A model generated the notes under the pieces. That model was not told where the DNA came from. It made no database searches and worked only from the letters and a program-made list of their open reading frames with translations. This document shows, piece by piece, positions 37,430-48,570 of a DNA stretch of 64,000 bases. Location: NCBI GenBank assembly GCA_026874595.1, contig CM049320.1:2711001-2775000 (forward strand). Reading direction: 5' to 3'. Position 1 is the first letter of the stretch. Every line of letters begins with the position of its first letter. The DNA comes from Sipunculus nudus. Lineage: Eukaryota; Annelida; Sipuncula; Golfingiida; Sipunculidae. The translations under genes and the position numbers were made by a program.

Positions 37430-38124
37430 TCAGCTAGATATTAGTTGACCTTCCTTTTTGCAGTAATTACAGATTTTCTTTGCAAATGACTGGTCTTTGT
37501 TGGACTCAGACAAAGTGGACGTGGACTGAGGTGTAGCAATTGACTTTGTTGAACCATCAGGACTACTAGAACTGGGGGACTGCGCCTTAAACTTCTTATG
37601 ACCATACTGATTTACATTTTTGTTTGTGAATGACTGGTTTGATTTGCTAGTAAAGGACACTTGTGTGTTAATGAATAATCATCAGCTAATTGAGCAGCAA
37701 TGTCAAGTGTTTCAGGATTTTCTCATCAAGAAAAGTTTCAACATCTGCGTTAATGCAGCGCTTAAATTCTCCAAGCAAAATCAACTGGCGCAAATTGTCA
37801 TAAGTATTCATTACATTTTTAGAACTATATACCTATATACCTGCTTTTTTGTCCTAGCAAATTCGACATAGGTCTGATCTTTGCGCTTTTCCAATTTTCT
37901 GAATTTCTGGCGGTAAGCCTCCGGAACTAACTTATAACCTTTCAGGATTAACCGTTTAACCTGGTCATAGCCGGCAGCGACTTCTACTGAAAGCTTTGTC
38001 TAAATTTCTATGGCCTATTTCTATACACTTTGTTATAGCATAGTCCAATTTTACTTAGGCCATTTTAAATTTTTAGCTACATTCTTAGTATAAGAAATAT
38101 TTATCAACCTCTTTTCTTGAAAAT
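37430..38124 (-). pseudogene. gag: capsid region and zinc knuckle
   Basis: The minus strand shows a capsid segment, ILKGYKLVPEAYRQKFRK and TYVEFAR, near 37960-37850, like SCAN/gypsy capsids. A short Ser/Thr-rich stretch follows, then ICNYCKKEG (about 37480-37440), the start of a CCHC knuckle that then loses its frame. From 37063 to 37430 is a poorly conserved stretch where a protease would be expected; no DSG/DTG motif was seen. Confidence 0.7.
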
Positions 38125-38282
38125 GTGGCAACAGACAATGCTAGCGCTACACAGACACATATAAGCAGTGGCGTCAATTCATCTTCAGGGGTGGGGGGGG
38201 GGGGGCGGGTGACTCGCAATGGTGGGGAGGGGGGATGACAGGCGTGGAGGGTAGTCAAAATTGGGATAAAACAGACATGTTT

Positions 38283-38345
<63 letters not shown>

Positions 38346-38664
38346 TTTTATTGTCCGTGTGACATATCAAATATATATGTCAATTAAGTATAAGGTTTTA
38401 AAAAATAAGGTATATGTTAATTATAAACCATTTACATATTAATATTTCATAGAAAACTTATAAATAGAACCCAAGTCTATAATTCTGTTTATTTATATAT
38501 TTATCATTTGAAATAAATTAATATTATTCTCTGAAAAGTGGGGGGGGGGATGACTACATTGATCATCCCCCCTTGCCAAAAAGTGGGGGAGGATATAAAC
38601 CCCATCCCCCTATATTGACGCCCTTGCATATAAGACTGCTGCACACACAGAGACACCTGTAACA
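38125..38664 (-). repeat. 5' LTR remnant, interrupted by a MITE
   Basis: 38125-38165 and 38635-38664 together match only the outer 70-odd bases of the 3' LTR. The rest of the LTR and the primer-binding site are deleted. The MITE at 38166-38626 splits the remnant. Confidence 0.75.
38166..38626. mobile_element. Non-autonomous hAT-type MITE (461 bp)
   Basis: It begins CAGTGGCGTCAAT and ends ATTGACGCCCTTG, inverted ends matching at 11 of 13 bases. The 8-bp CATATAAG occurs on both sides (38158-38165 and 38627-38634). CAG-type ends and an 8-bp duplication are hallmarks of hAT transposons. There is no transposase; the inside holds poly-G runs near both ends and an (AT)n tract at 38291-38342. It interrupts the gypsy LTR and is therefore younger than it. 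Confidence 0.85.
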
Positions 38665-38668
38665 ACCC

Positions 38669-39117
38669 TTAAGTGAAGAAAAAGGGTCTTTAAATGGCAT
38701 CAAAGGCTAGTGTATCCCAGGAAAATCTAAATAACATAATTAATTCATTAATTAAAGTTTAACATACTTACTGTTCTATCAATCCTGTACCAAAGTGATA
38801 AAATCCCAGATGGGCTGCTCAGTAACCCCTCCTGGTCAATGGTCTAGAAGCATTGCTACTCAGGTTTGAGCATAGACCTACATAACAGTCATATAGATGA
38901 CGAAACCAACACAGTCTTGACAAACTACATCAGTACTTGGCCTGAATTTGTCAAATACGACTTGTGCTTCGGGCCAATACACTCTAAGAATAAAAGGTTT
39001 ACATGTTTAAACCCTGAGGGGTTCTTTAGAGTGGAGCCACTTTGGAACACTTAGAGGTTCCAAGTAGACTCATCTGTTGGAACACTAAGGGTTCTGCATA
39101 TAACCCTTCTTACAGGG

Positions 39118-39166
<49 letters not shown>

Positions 39167-42100
39167 TATATTGTTTTGTTTTGCATTCGTATTAATTTAC
39201 CAGGGTGTGGTTTATGATTGATCATAAATGAGAATATATGGTCATTGTTAACTGTTAATTTATTCACAATCAATTCTCTACAACAATTTCATAAATCTAA
39301 AAACGATAAATGTTTGGACAAAGTAGCTGCACATAGGGAACAATAGCAGGAAACGTTTATTCTGGAAATATTATAAATCCTTCCAGGTCAAATGAAAAAA
39401 AAAAGTTTTAAGGAAACGCATTTTTTGTTTAGTAGTGAAGATTCTCTTGTGTAACTGAACAAAAAACAGGATAAGCATATGTATGCATCTGAATAATATA
39501 TTTTGGTAACTGTGATATGGAGTTAGTGAACACCTCGCATAGTTCTGAGCAGTTTTCTCAACAACAATGTTTATAAATTAAACTCCCTTAGAATCGTTAA
39601 GCGGAGTCCTTAATCCAAGGTGCCTATGAGTGTACTTTTCTCTTTGGGTTCGACAGCTGGTGTGCATCAAGAATACATTTCTGAAGCAGTTTTTGCATGT
39701 TCCTAGTACGTGCTCGTCACTTGTGATTTCATATCTGACGTTATGCCTTATGAAGACATGGAACATCATTTTCGTCTACAGTGTCACCTTTCTATCAGAG
39801 TAGAGCAGTGCAAGGTTTTTCACTTTATCTTGATATGGACCTCAGTGGTAGCCAGCAATGTAGGACACAACATTGGCGACAGTACCGGAGCACTGAATAT
39901 TCTTCATTGCCTCACACGTTGGACATCCAGCTGTTGTTTTTCGGGACTTTTTGCTTTGAATTTTTGAAATGCCAGTTAATGAAAGGGAGCGTTTTTCAGA
40001 AAAAAAAACTGTTGGCTCATATATGGATTTAAGCTATTAATGTCTGAAATATGAAAGCAACTTATATTCAGATGTGTAATACATGTATTGCAAATTTATA
40101 AACTTGAAATCAATTTGAACTAATACGAATCAAGAGCATTTGGTCCACTTTTGTCCTCGATGAAGTCGGGTCGTGTATGACACTGTGTTATACTTCATTT
40201 TAAAGGTTATCGTTCTCACAGTGACCTCGCCGATATGAGAATAAATAATTTTTTATGTACACATCATTTTGAATAATTTTTGCGTGCTTTTAAAATTGCG
40301 TGGAGGCTACCAATGAAAACAGCCGAACTGCCTTCGGAAAAGACCGGAATGCCTCCGTGCTCGCTTAGTGATCTACACAACACAAGCAGGCGTGTGACAC
40401 AGTCAAAGGATTAACGTCTATTGTGCATATGAATAACCATGCTGTCAGTGACAGATTTAAACATGTTTTATCTGAAATTTAACCCAGTCACTTTGCCGCT
40501 TGCATGGTCAGTAAATGTGAAAAACGTGTGACTCTTGATTAAGGAAAAAGAGGGTCCCATCCAGGAAAATTAATGCAAAACCAACATTAGGGGCCATGGT
40601 TCGCGACGCTCAGCTGAATTTTACTATAAAGATATTTTTATGAGCTTTCCCAATATTTCGGTCCTGTTACCCTGACCTTTGACCTTGTGACCAAAATCTG
40701 TGAACTTACTCTCCTTGAACTTACAATAATAACCCAATCTTTTAAAAAAGTGGGTCCAGTAATCTTGACCTCAGACCATGTAATCTCAAAATCTACAGAT
40801 ATCTTTCAATTTAGACAGGTACTAGGTAAGCCATATGTGAAAGATGGGAAGTTTAGAATGAAAAGTTTAATTTACCATGCATCCACAATCTTTCGTAAAA
40901 TGCATCCTCCTTCAATTCGAACATTTTTTATAAACATATATTCTATAATGCGCTTGTATTATATTTATTATACTGCTATTGCCAATCTTCAAATGGAAGC
41001 CATTTATGGGTGATATTAAACATTTTCTTTTTAGTCAAATATCTTTAATTTGTTAAAGTAATTTGAAGAATAACATTATTCCGACTGAGAGCTATTTGGA
41101 ATCTGCATTTAAAATTTCATATATCTCGCGATCATAGTCGTGTGATCTTACTCACGTGATCATAGTCACGCTAGTCTGTGATGTTGATGGCAAAGAGCTA
41201 CAAGGGGACGCGACTTCAGCAATCACCTGAACAATATATCATTCCCCGGCCTCCAAATTGATAACATATATATGTAAAATATATCTATAGCGTATTCCTC
41301 AAATTCATGTCTAGAGTTGAAAAAGTTATCTAACGTCTATTATTTCCCTCTTTTTCTCCTTCTCTCACAACCACACACACACACACATTGGAGCATTAAT
41401 CAGTCACACACCACCACCCGCTTAATTGACTGGAGAGGTCCTTGAAGCAGGACGCACAGACCGGACTGAGAATTAAATCCTGTAGAGTCCGCCACTTTTT
41501 TTCCGCTGCCGTCCTAATGAGGTCGCAAGCAGAGCGAACCGGACTCGTTTTCCCTGGTACCCCCACATACATGCTTTTCACCAGCAAATTCCAAGACAGG
41601 GTTCTTAAACAAGAATAAAAAACAACGGAAAACGCGTGTTGGCATTATTCTGGCGTATATATTATTATATTATCACGTAACAAAACGATATAGACTGGCG
41701 AAACGCTTATAGGGACACTAGTCCGTGAAATTATGGCTAAGGAACTGGTATCACTCGTGGCCCATGAGGTATTAATTAAAGTGGTATGGGAATGCATGCA
41801 GGTAGCGCCCCAAGGTGTTTATTTAAAGAACTAGATTTCGCGCATAACGTGGATGTGATAAGAGATATTCTGAACTAATTAAACCTTTTTCTCTTTATTT
41901 TTATCTCGACATATACAATATTTTCCACTGGAAATACCTTTTATTAGCTTACAAAACCTTAAAGAAGTCTTACAAAAATGTACATGATAAAATATTCCGG
42001 AATAAATTAAAAGGAAAGCTAATTTTGATTATGTTGAGCATATGTCCTGCATAACCATAAAAGGCTATAAAAGATTAAATTAATAAATTAAAAGATATAA

Positions 42101-42716
42101 GTTATGGACCAATATCACCACTTGAATTGTACTATTAAGATTTTGTTTTTATATCAGTGCCAGGTGGAAGATTATACTCAGTTTTAACAAGTCCCCCCTA
42201 ATAATATTTTCCATTGAAAAATTATATATGTATAAAATATATGTTAAATACAATGCCTCATGTTTGATCATACTTAACTAACAAAATGATAGTCACCATG
42301 ACAATATCCTTGTGTGGTTGTTATTCTCATTCTACATGGCAAGAACAGATGTGTCTTTTAATTATTCTGCATTTTGACTGGAGATGAGATAAGCAACACA
42401 TACTTTCGTTATATCTTTAAACCCACAATCTTCTAAATTTGTACGTCTTTCATGTGAATTTATGGGGTGCTCTCATTGGTCATTTATTACCTCCAGATCC
42501 TGTCTTGTCCAAACAGAACGGCCGCAAACGGACTGATCAAACAGCTCAGGATAAGTCCTAAAATAACCTTTTTAATGCCAGGATCGCATTACTGCTGCTA
42601 CTCGTTACCACACTGTGTATCTTATAACTCTCTCCTTAATTCAGCCCTTTATCACAACAAGAGCATAGCCTCCTTAGCTCCTTCCCTGGTTAAAAACAAA
42701 AGTGTGCCTGTAGCAG
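38669..42716. other. No recognisable gene; short palindromic repeat and (AT)n
   Basis: At 38980-39118 repeated GGTTCT/AGAACC-like words form small inverted repeats, resembling a MITE end, followed by (AT)n at 39119-39162. Near 40667 CCTGACCTTTGACCTTG matches the dispersed repeat seen at 57.3 and 61.7 kb. A (CA)n lies near 41369-41387. No coding domain is seen. Confidence 0.45.
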
Positions 42717-43320
42717 GAGGCAGATTCCTAACTCGAATGGTGGCCTTGGGACACCGGGTGGCGTCAGGCCACCAGCCCGCGGTGCGCTCTTCTCGATCTG
42801 TTTCCTTCCGCAAATAGGCCACAAGGATACACAGTATTATACATGTGGTGTCCTCAGGCCACCAGAGATATACAGGAATATACCTGTGGTGGCCGTAGGC
42901 CACGAGGATACATAGCATCACAGGGGCTTGTCACAGAAGCTGAAAAAATAATATCCCGGAATTTCGAGCCACAAAACCCAGGAATAAGTAGCCAAGGAGC
43001 TGTCTATGTTACAATCGCTTATTCTTGGTGCATTGTGGATCAAAATTCCGGGATATTATTTAATCTGTCTTCTGTGACAAGCCCCTGTGCACAGCATCGT
43101 ACAAATAGTGTATTCCTAGGCCACCATGATATACCGGCATCATATACCTGAGGTGTTCTTGAATGAAAGAAGTATACTAACAAAATATTATAGTCTGAAT
43201 TCGATGTTCTTTCATGGAACTGTTTACAATATTGGTGGAAGAAAACAGATCCAGATGGGTGCACGGCGGGTTGGTGGCCAGAGGCCATCCGGTGTTCCAA
43301 GGCCAGCATGTCGCCTGAGG
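42717..43320. repeat. Fold-back (long imperfect inverted repeat) element
   Basis: The inner arms at 42918-42963 and 43048-43093 (GGGGCTTGTCACAGAAG and its reverse complement, then AATAATATCCCGGAAT) match closely. The outer arms at about 42740-42785 and 43258-43305 (GGTGGCC.TGGGACACCGG and its complement) are more diverged. The whole is palindromic over about 600 bp, with repeated GGCCAC words. It is probably a fold-back or MITE-like element. Confidence 0.7.
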
Positions 43321-43789
43321 CCAGCCGGTGTCGCGATAGTAATCTGCCACCTGCGTGCCTGTCTTACCAATAGCGCCATCTACAGGCAACCCCGAAGTCC
43401 AGCATCATACAGCGCCCCCTACTGGCAACTTTAGACACTAATAACAAATTAAAGCCATGTGAGCATTTTATTTTCATATAAATACTGATCACTATATATT
43501 AACTCAACCTTACACTTGGATCCTGCACTTGATGACTTTTACGCGGAGCGTCCTGTCGGGGCTCTTACTGTACACGCTTCACCTGATTTATAAAGCCTGC
43601 CGGCAAATCGTTATGGTAAAATGAAAATATATTGAATCCTTTCATCCTCCATAGGGCAAAATGTTGGGGGGGGGGGAGGGGCAAATAATTCAATTTCCGG
43701 TGTATGTCTTCATTTATATAACACATAGTGAGCAAGCTCAATCATTTATTGTTCAAAATCAAAAGTTTTATTGATTTTTCTTTACAAAG
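43321..43789. other. No recognisable gene
   Basis: Contains a poly-G run at about 43664-43681. No coding evidence. Confidence 0.4.
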
Positions 43790-46700
43790 CTGGTAGCTAT
43801 CGACATATGGAGGGCGGTGAACAAAATTATTAGCGAACCTGTGAGCTTATGCGATGGTGCGGCGTCGTCCGTCGTACGTCGTGTGTCGTGCGTCGTATGT
43901 ACGTTAACCAGAGCTATCTCAAAAACGGCAGGAGCTAGCATCACCAAATCTCTTGCAAATAATCAGCCATTCAAAAAAACCATATCGGATTTTGTTTATT
44001 TTTTTTCTAACTGCATTTTCTTAGATTTTATAGGGAAAAAACTGAAAAAAGCTTTAAAAATCTTCTTCTCCGAAAATGTCCAGCCCAATTGTCCAATATA
44101 TCACAGAAATGATCCCTGGAACAATCTTTCTCAAGTTTGTTCGAATGGTTCCAGTTCGGAGATTTTTGGCCGAGTTACAGGAGTTCGAACTTTGTTTACT
44201 TTGCAAAAAAGCATATGAAAATTAGAATTCCCGAAAAGGCTGGAGCTATCATCACCAAATTTTATGCCAATGTTGGTCACATAGGTCATATCTGAAATTG
44301 AGGTATTGGTGTCACCACCTGCATTGGCATTTTTGTACAGGGTCATCAGTGCCTGTGTCACACTGAGGGCTACAAAAAACTTCTTCTCTGAAACCATACG
44401 GCCAAAATGTTTAATATCGCACAGAAATGATCCTATGGTAGTGCTTTCTGAAGTTTGTTCAAATGGTCTCTTTTCAGTGACTTTTTGCTAAGTTATGGGA
44501 AGCTGAATTTAGTCTTATGCTTTAACAGCCCATTTTAGCTCTGGCTACAAAGATCTTCTTCTCAAAAACCACTGGGCCAAATTCTTAAATCTTGCAAATT
44601 AATTATCCTCAGATGTTGATAATTCAAGTTTGTTCAAATGGTTTTGGTTCAGTGCTTTTTGGCTGAGTTACGGGAAGCTGAACTTAGCCAGTTTGCTGTA
44701 TCTTCCTATATGAGTTATAAACCTGCGAAACGTTTTTCGACTGATGCCACCGAAGCCAGTTTGTTGAATTTTTACAAGAATAATCCTAGAATAATTCTTT
44801 TAATAATTGTCATTAATGGTTCCACATGAATGATTTTTGGCTGAATTATGGAGATTGAATTGAATCATTTACCATATAAGTTAGCTGTGTGATGCTGTTA
44901 CATCTAGCCTGGCACCAGTTTATCAGCATCTGTTACACCATGCCACTAGACATTTCGATTTCAGGTTATCTTTGGATAATTATAAAAGAAAGTTTTTTAA
45001 AAGCTTTTAAAAAATTTAGATTTATGATTTTAGTTATTCATCATACCAGGCAATGTTACAATCATGGATATTCAACTCTCTGTGGCTATATAAAGACAAC
45101 TGTACTTAGATTATAAATTATTGGTATTCCTACTCAACTTAATTCCAGAATTTGCCATCAATGAGATATATCTGTATTTTAATTTTGCATTCAGTATGCA
45201 TCCGTAATAATTTTACATTTATTCCTGATTTTTTTTTTTTTATAAAAAAAAGTCAGCCGAAAAGCATTTGTATTGGGAATATAAATTTCAAAGTTATTTC
45301 AAGTAGGGACCACTTTTGTGTACAGATGGCAGCACTTGGTTTACCATTGACAGATTGCCAGTGACTTGATGTTGGCCAATAGCGAAGATGATGTCAGCTC
45401 TATAAATAGTTTTGGCTCAGTGCCAGGATTGGAAGAAGTGCATCCAGGTATAGGTCAAGAGTTCACTCAGTGCAATAGCTGCATTCTATCTATAGCTTAG
45501 GTAGATTGCTCACTTCATCATATTTGGCACCAAAGTTCAGCCTGAATCTATTAATAGTTTTGGCAGACTGCCAACTGTGTCAGATTATGCCACAGGTCAA
45601 GAATTCACCCAGTGCAGCCAGGTACAGGTCAAAAGTTCACTCAGTCTAGCCAGGTGTAGGTCAAGAGTTCAATCAGTGCAGTAGCTTGAGGCAGCAATTT
45701 GTCACAGGTCACTCCGAGGCAACTGCCTTACTCACCTAAGCCTTGTCAGCCCAGTGCATCAAACTCTTGGGAAGTTTGATGTATTGGACTGATATTTTGA
45801 CCTGTCTATGCGTCTTTGATGGTATTCTCATTTACAAGACAGGTGGTGCCACCTACATTGACTTTTGCAGTGTATGCGCCTGCTTATTTCTACAGAGGAA
45901 TTAAATATATCAGCCTAAAATTGGGCATGTTTATACATATCGGGTAGCTTTATAGTGTACAAGACAGGTGGCGCCACCTACAATAATTTTTCCCAGTGTA
46001 TGTCCCTGCTTATTTCACAAGAGGGGTTTGACATATCAGTCATACATTGGGCGTATGTATATATCTCTTCGTTGTATATAAGACTGGTGGTGCCAGATAC
46101 AATCCTTGTATCCGCCAAAACAGAGTTTTGCGAATACTATGTTTTTAGTCGGACGCAGACGCTGCCGCCATCGCCGCATAGGTTTCCACAGAACTCCTCC
46201 ATAACCACTGGGCAGAATTTTTTAAAATTCGGAATTATGATCGGTCACATGTGAACTGCTGCACCCTCATTTTTGGTTGACCTCTGACCTTTTCTCTCTA
46301 CTTAGCGTCCATTTGTGCATCTGTTCCCACACATAAACCAGCATATCTCGGGAACCGTTTGACCGATAAGGCTAAAGATCTTGCACAAATGTAGCCCTTG
46401 GAAAGCTTTATAACATACACTAAAACTGGTGGTGCCACCTGCAACCATTTTTGCACAGCGTCCATCTGGGTCATATCTCGGGAACCGTTTGACCAGTTGG
46501 GCTTAAATTTTGCATGTGTATAGATCTCTCATAGCACCACCTGCAACAATATTTGCACAGCGTCCATCTGTTCATCTGCCTTGGGATAAAATCACTCATA
46601 TCTCAGCAGTTGTTTGACTTATCCATGCACCTGATATTTTGCAGGCTGATACATCTTTAACAGCTTTCTTGATTTTATGATAGGTGGCGCCACCTAAATT

Positions 46701-48570
46701 CAAATTTACGCTGCAGACATCCAAGCTTACATCTCAGGAACCATTTGACCGATTAGGCAAAAAATTTGCTTTTTTATAGATCTCATATAGCTCTTTATCA
46801 TACGCAAAACTGGTGTCGCCACCTGCAACCATTTATGCACAGCGTCCATCAGTTTGTTTGCTGTGGGATAAAATCACTCATATCTCAGCAGTGGTTGGAC
46901 ATATCTGCCTAAAATTTTGCAGGTTTATACATCTTGGATAGCTTTCTGGATTTTGTGGCAGGTGGCGCAATCTACATTTATGTATACGCTGCAGAGATTC
47001 AGGTTTATATCTGAGGACTGGTTTGACATATTCCCCTGAAATTTTGCATGTGTATAGATCTCACATATCTCTTAATCATATACAAAATTGGAGGCACCAC
47101 CTGCCACCATTTTTGCATAGCGTCCGTCTGTTCATCTGATTTGGGATAAAAAACTCATATCTTTGCATTTGTTGGACTTATCCACCTGATATTTTGCATG
47201 TGTATACATCCTGAACAGCTTTCTTGATTTTATGACAGGTGGCGCCATCTACATTCACGTTTAATCTGCAGACATCCAATGTTATATCTCGGGAACAGTT
47301 TGACCAGTTGTGCCAAAATTTTGCATGTGTATAGATCTCCCATAGCTCTTTATCATACGCAAAACTGGATGGAACCACCTGCAACCATTTTTGCACAGCG
47401 TCCATCTGTTCATGTGCCTTGGGATGAAACCACTCATATCTCAGCAGTGGTTTGACTTATCCATCTGAAATTTTGCAGGTTTATACATCCTTGACAGCTT
47501 TCTTGATTTTATGACAGGTGGCGCCACCTACATTCAAATTTACGCTGCAGACATCTAAGCTCATATCTCAGGAACCATTTGACCGATTGGGCAAAAACAT
47601 CCTGAACAGCTTTCTTGATTTTATGACAGGTGGCGCCATCGACATTCACGTTTAATCTGCAGACATCCAAGGTCATATCTCGGGAACAGTTGGGCCAAAA
47701 TTTTGCATGTTCATAGATCTCACATAGCTCTTAATCATACACAAAACTGGTGGCGCCACCTGCCACCACTTTTGCACAGTGTCCGTCTGTTTGTCTGCCG
47801 TGGGCTAAAATCACTCATATGTCAGTAGTGGTTTGACTTAACTGCCTAAAATTTTGCATGTTAGTACATCTTTGATAGCTTTCTCGATTTTGTGTCAGGT
47901 GGCGCCACCTATATTTATGTATACGCTGCAGACATTCAGGCTTATATATCAGGACTGGTTTGACATATCTCCCTGAAATTTTGCATGTGTATAGATCTCA
48001 CATAGCTCTTTATCTTACACAAAACTGGTGGCGCCACCTGCCACCATTTTTGCACAGCTTCTGTCTGTTTGTCTGCCATGGGCTAAAATCACTCATATCA
48101 CAGTTGTGGTTTGACTTATCTGCCTAAAATTTTGCATGTTTATACATCTTGGACCGCTTTCTGGTGTAATCTAATTGCACAGGTTCGCATTAGGCCTGTA
48201 GGCCTTGTTATAAAAGGGTCAATGGCTTATCTTTAGTTAAGAGATGTCAGATTTCACAATAGGTCCCTTTATAAGAGCATGCTATGTGGGGACACAAATC
48301 TTTTGCTATGAAAATGATGCCCAGGAATTTCAACTTTTATAATTGTCCCTAGTGGTAAAAATATGCTATCAAACCCAATACTCATACCAGGGTTTGCACA
48401 AACAATTTAATCACCTGAAGATTTTCACAATATAGACCTGTATGTAAAACTGCAATGAAATCCTTGAAACCAGTCTTCATATATCTTGCATATAAACACA
48501 AAATCAAATGAAAACAATAACCTTTGCTTCACACTGCTGGTAGCTATCGACATATGGAGGGCCGTGAACA
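43790..48570. repeat. Repeat block bounded by 34-bp direct repeats
   Basis: The sequence CTGGTAGCTATCGACATATG and its continuation occurs at 43790-43823 and at 48537-48570 with one mismatch. Between them lie a GTCGTCCGTCGTACGTCGT stretch (about 43862), four diverged units with 'aagtttgttcaaatggt' (about 44060-44840), and the 280-bp array. The block may be one large non-coding element or the result of recombination between the direct repeats. Confidence 0.55.
46340..48160. repeat. ~280-bp tandem repeat carrying the palindrome GGTGGCGCCACC
   Basis: The word CAGCGTCCATCTG or a close variant recurs near 46559, 46839, 47118, 47397, 47777 and 48056. Spacing is 279-280 bp except one step of 380, where about 100 bp of a unit is duplicated (near 47600-47700). 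Each unit holds two related halves, each with GGTGGCGCCACCT or a variant followed by a 'tatctcgggaacc' or 'tatctcagcagtggtttgac' stretch. Confidence 0.85.

Larger units (their letters stand above)
33645..38664 (-). mobile_element. Degenerate Ty3/gypsy retrotransposon with gag-IN-RT-RH order (Gmr1-like)
   Basis: Minus-strand element bounded by a 3' LTR (33645-34415) and remnants of the 5' LTR (38125-38165 and 38635-38664). A 4-bp ACCC directly flanks both ends (33641-33644 and 38665-38668), consistent with a target duplication. In reading order it carries gag, integrase, reverse transcriptase and RNase H. That places integrase before RT, the copia-like order described for Gmr1-type gypsy elements, while the protein sequences are gypsy-like. 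Many frameshifts and stops show it is dead. A MITE of 461 bp is inserted in the 5' LTR. Confidence 0.85.
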
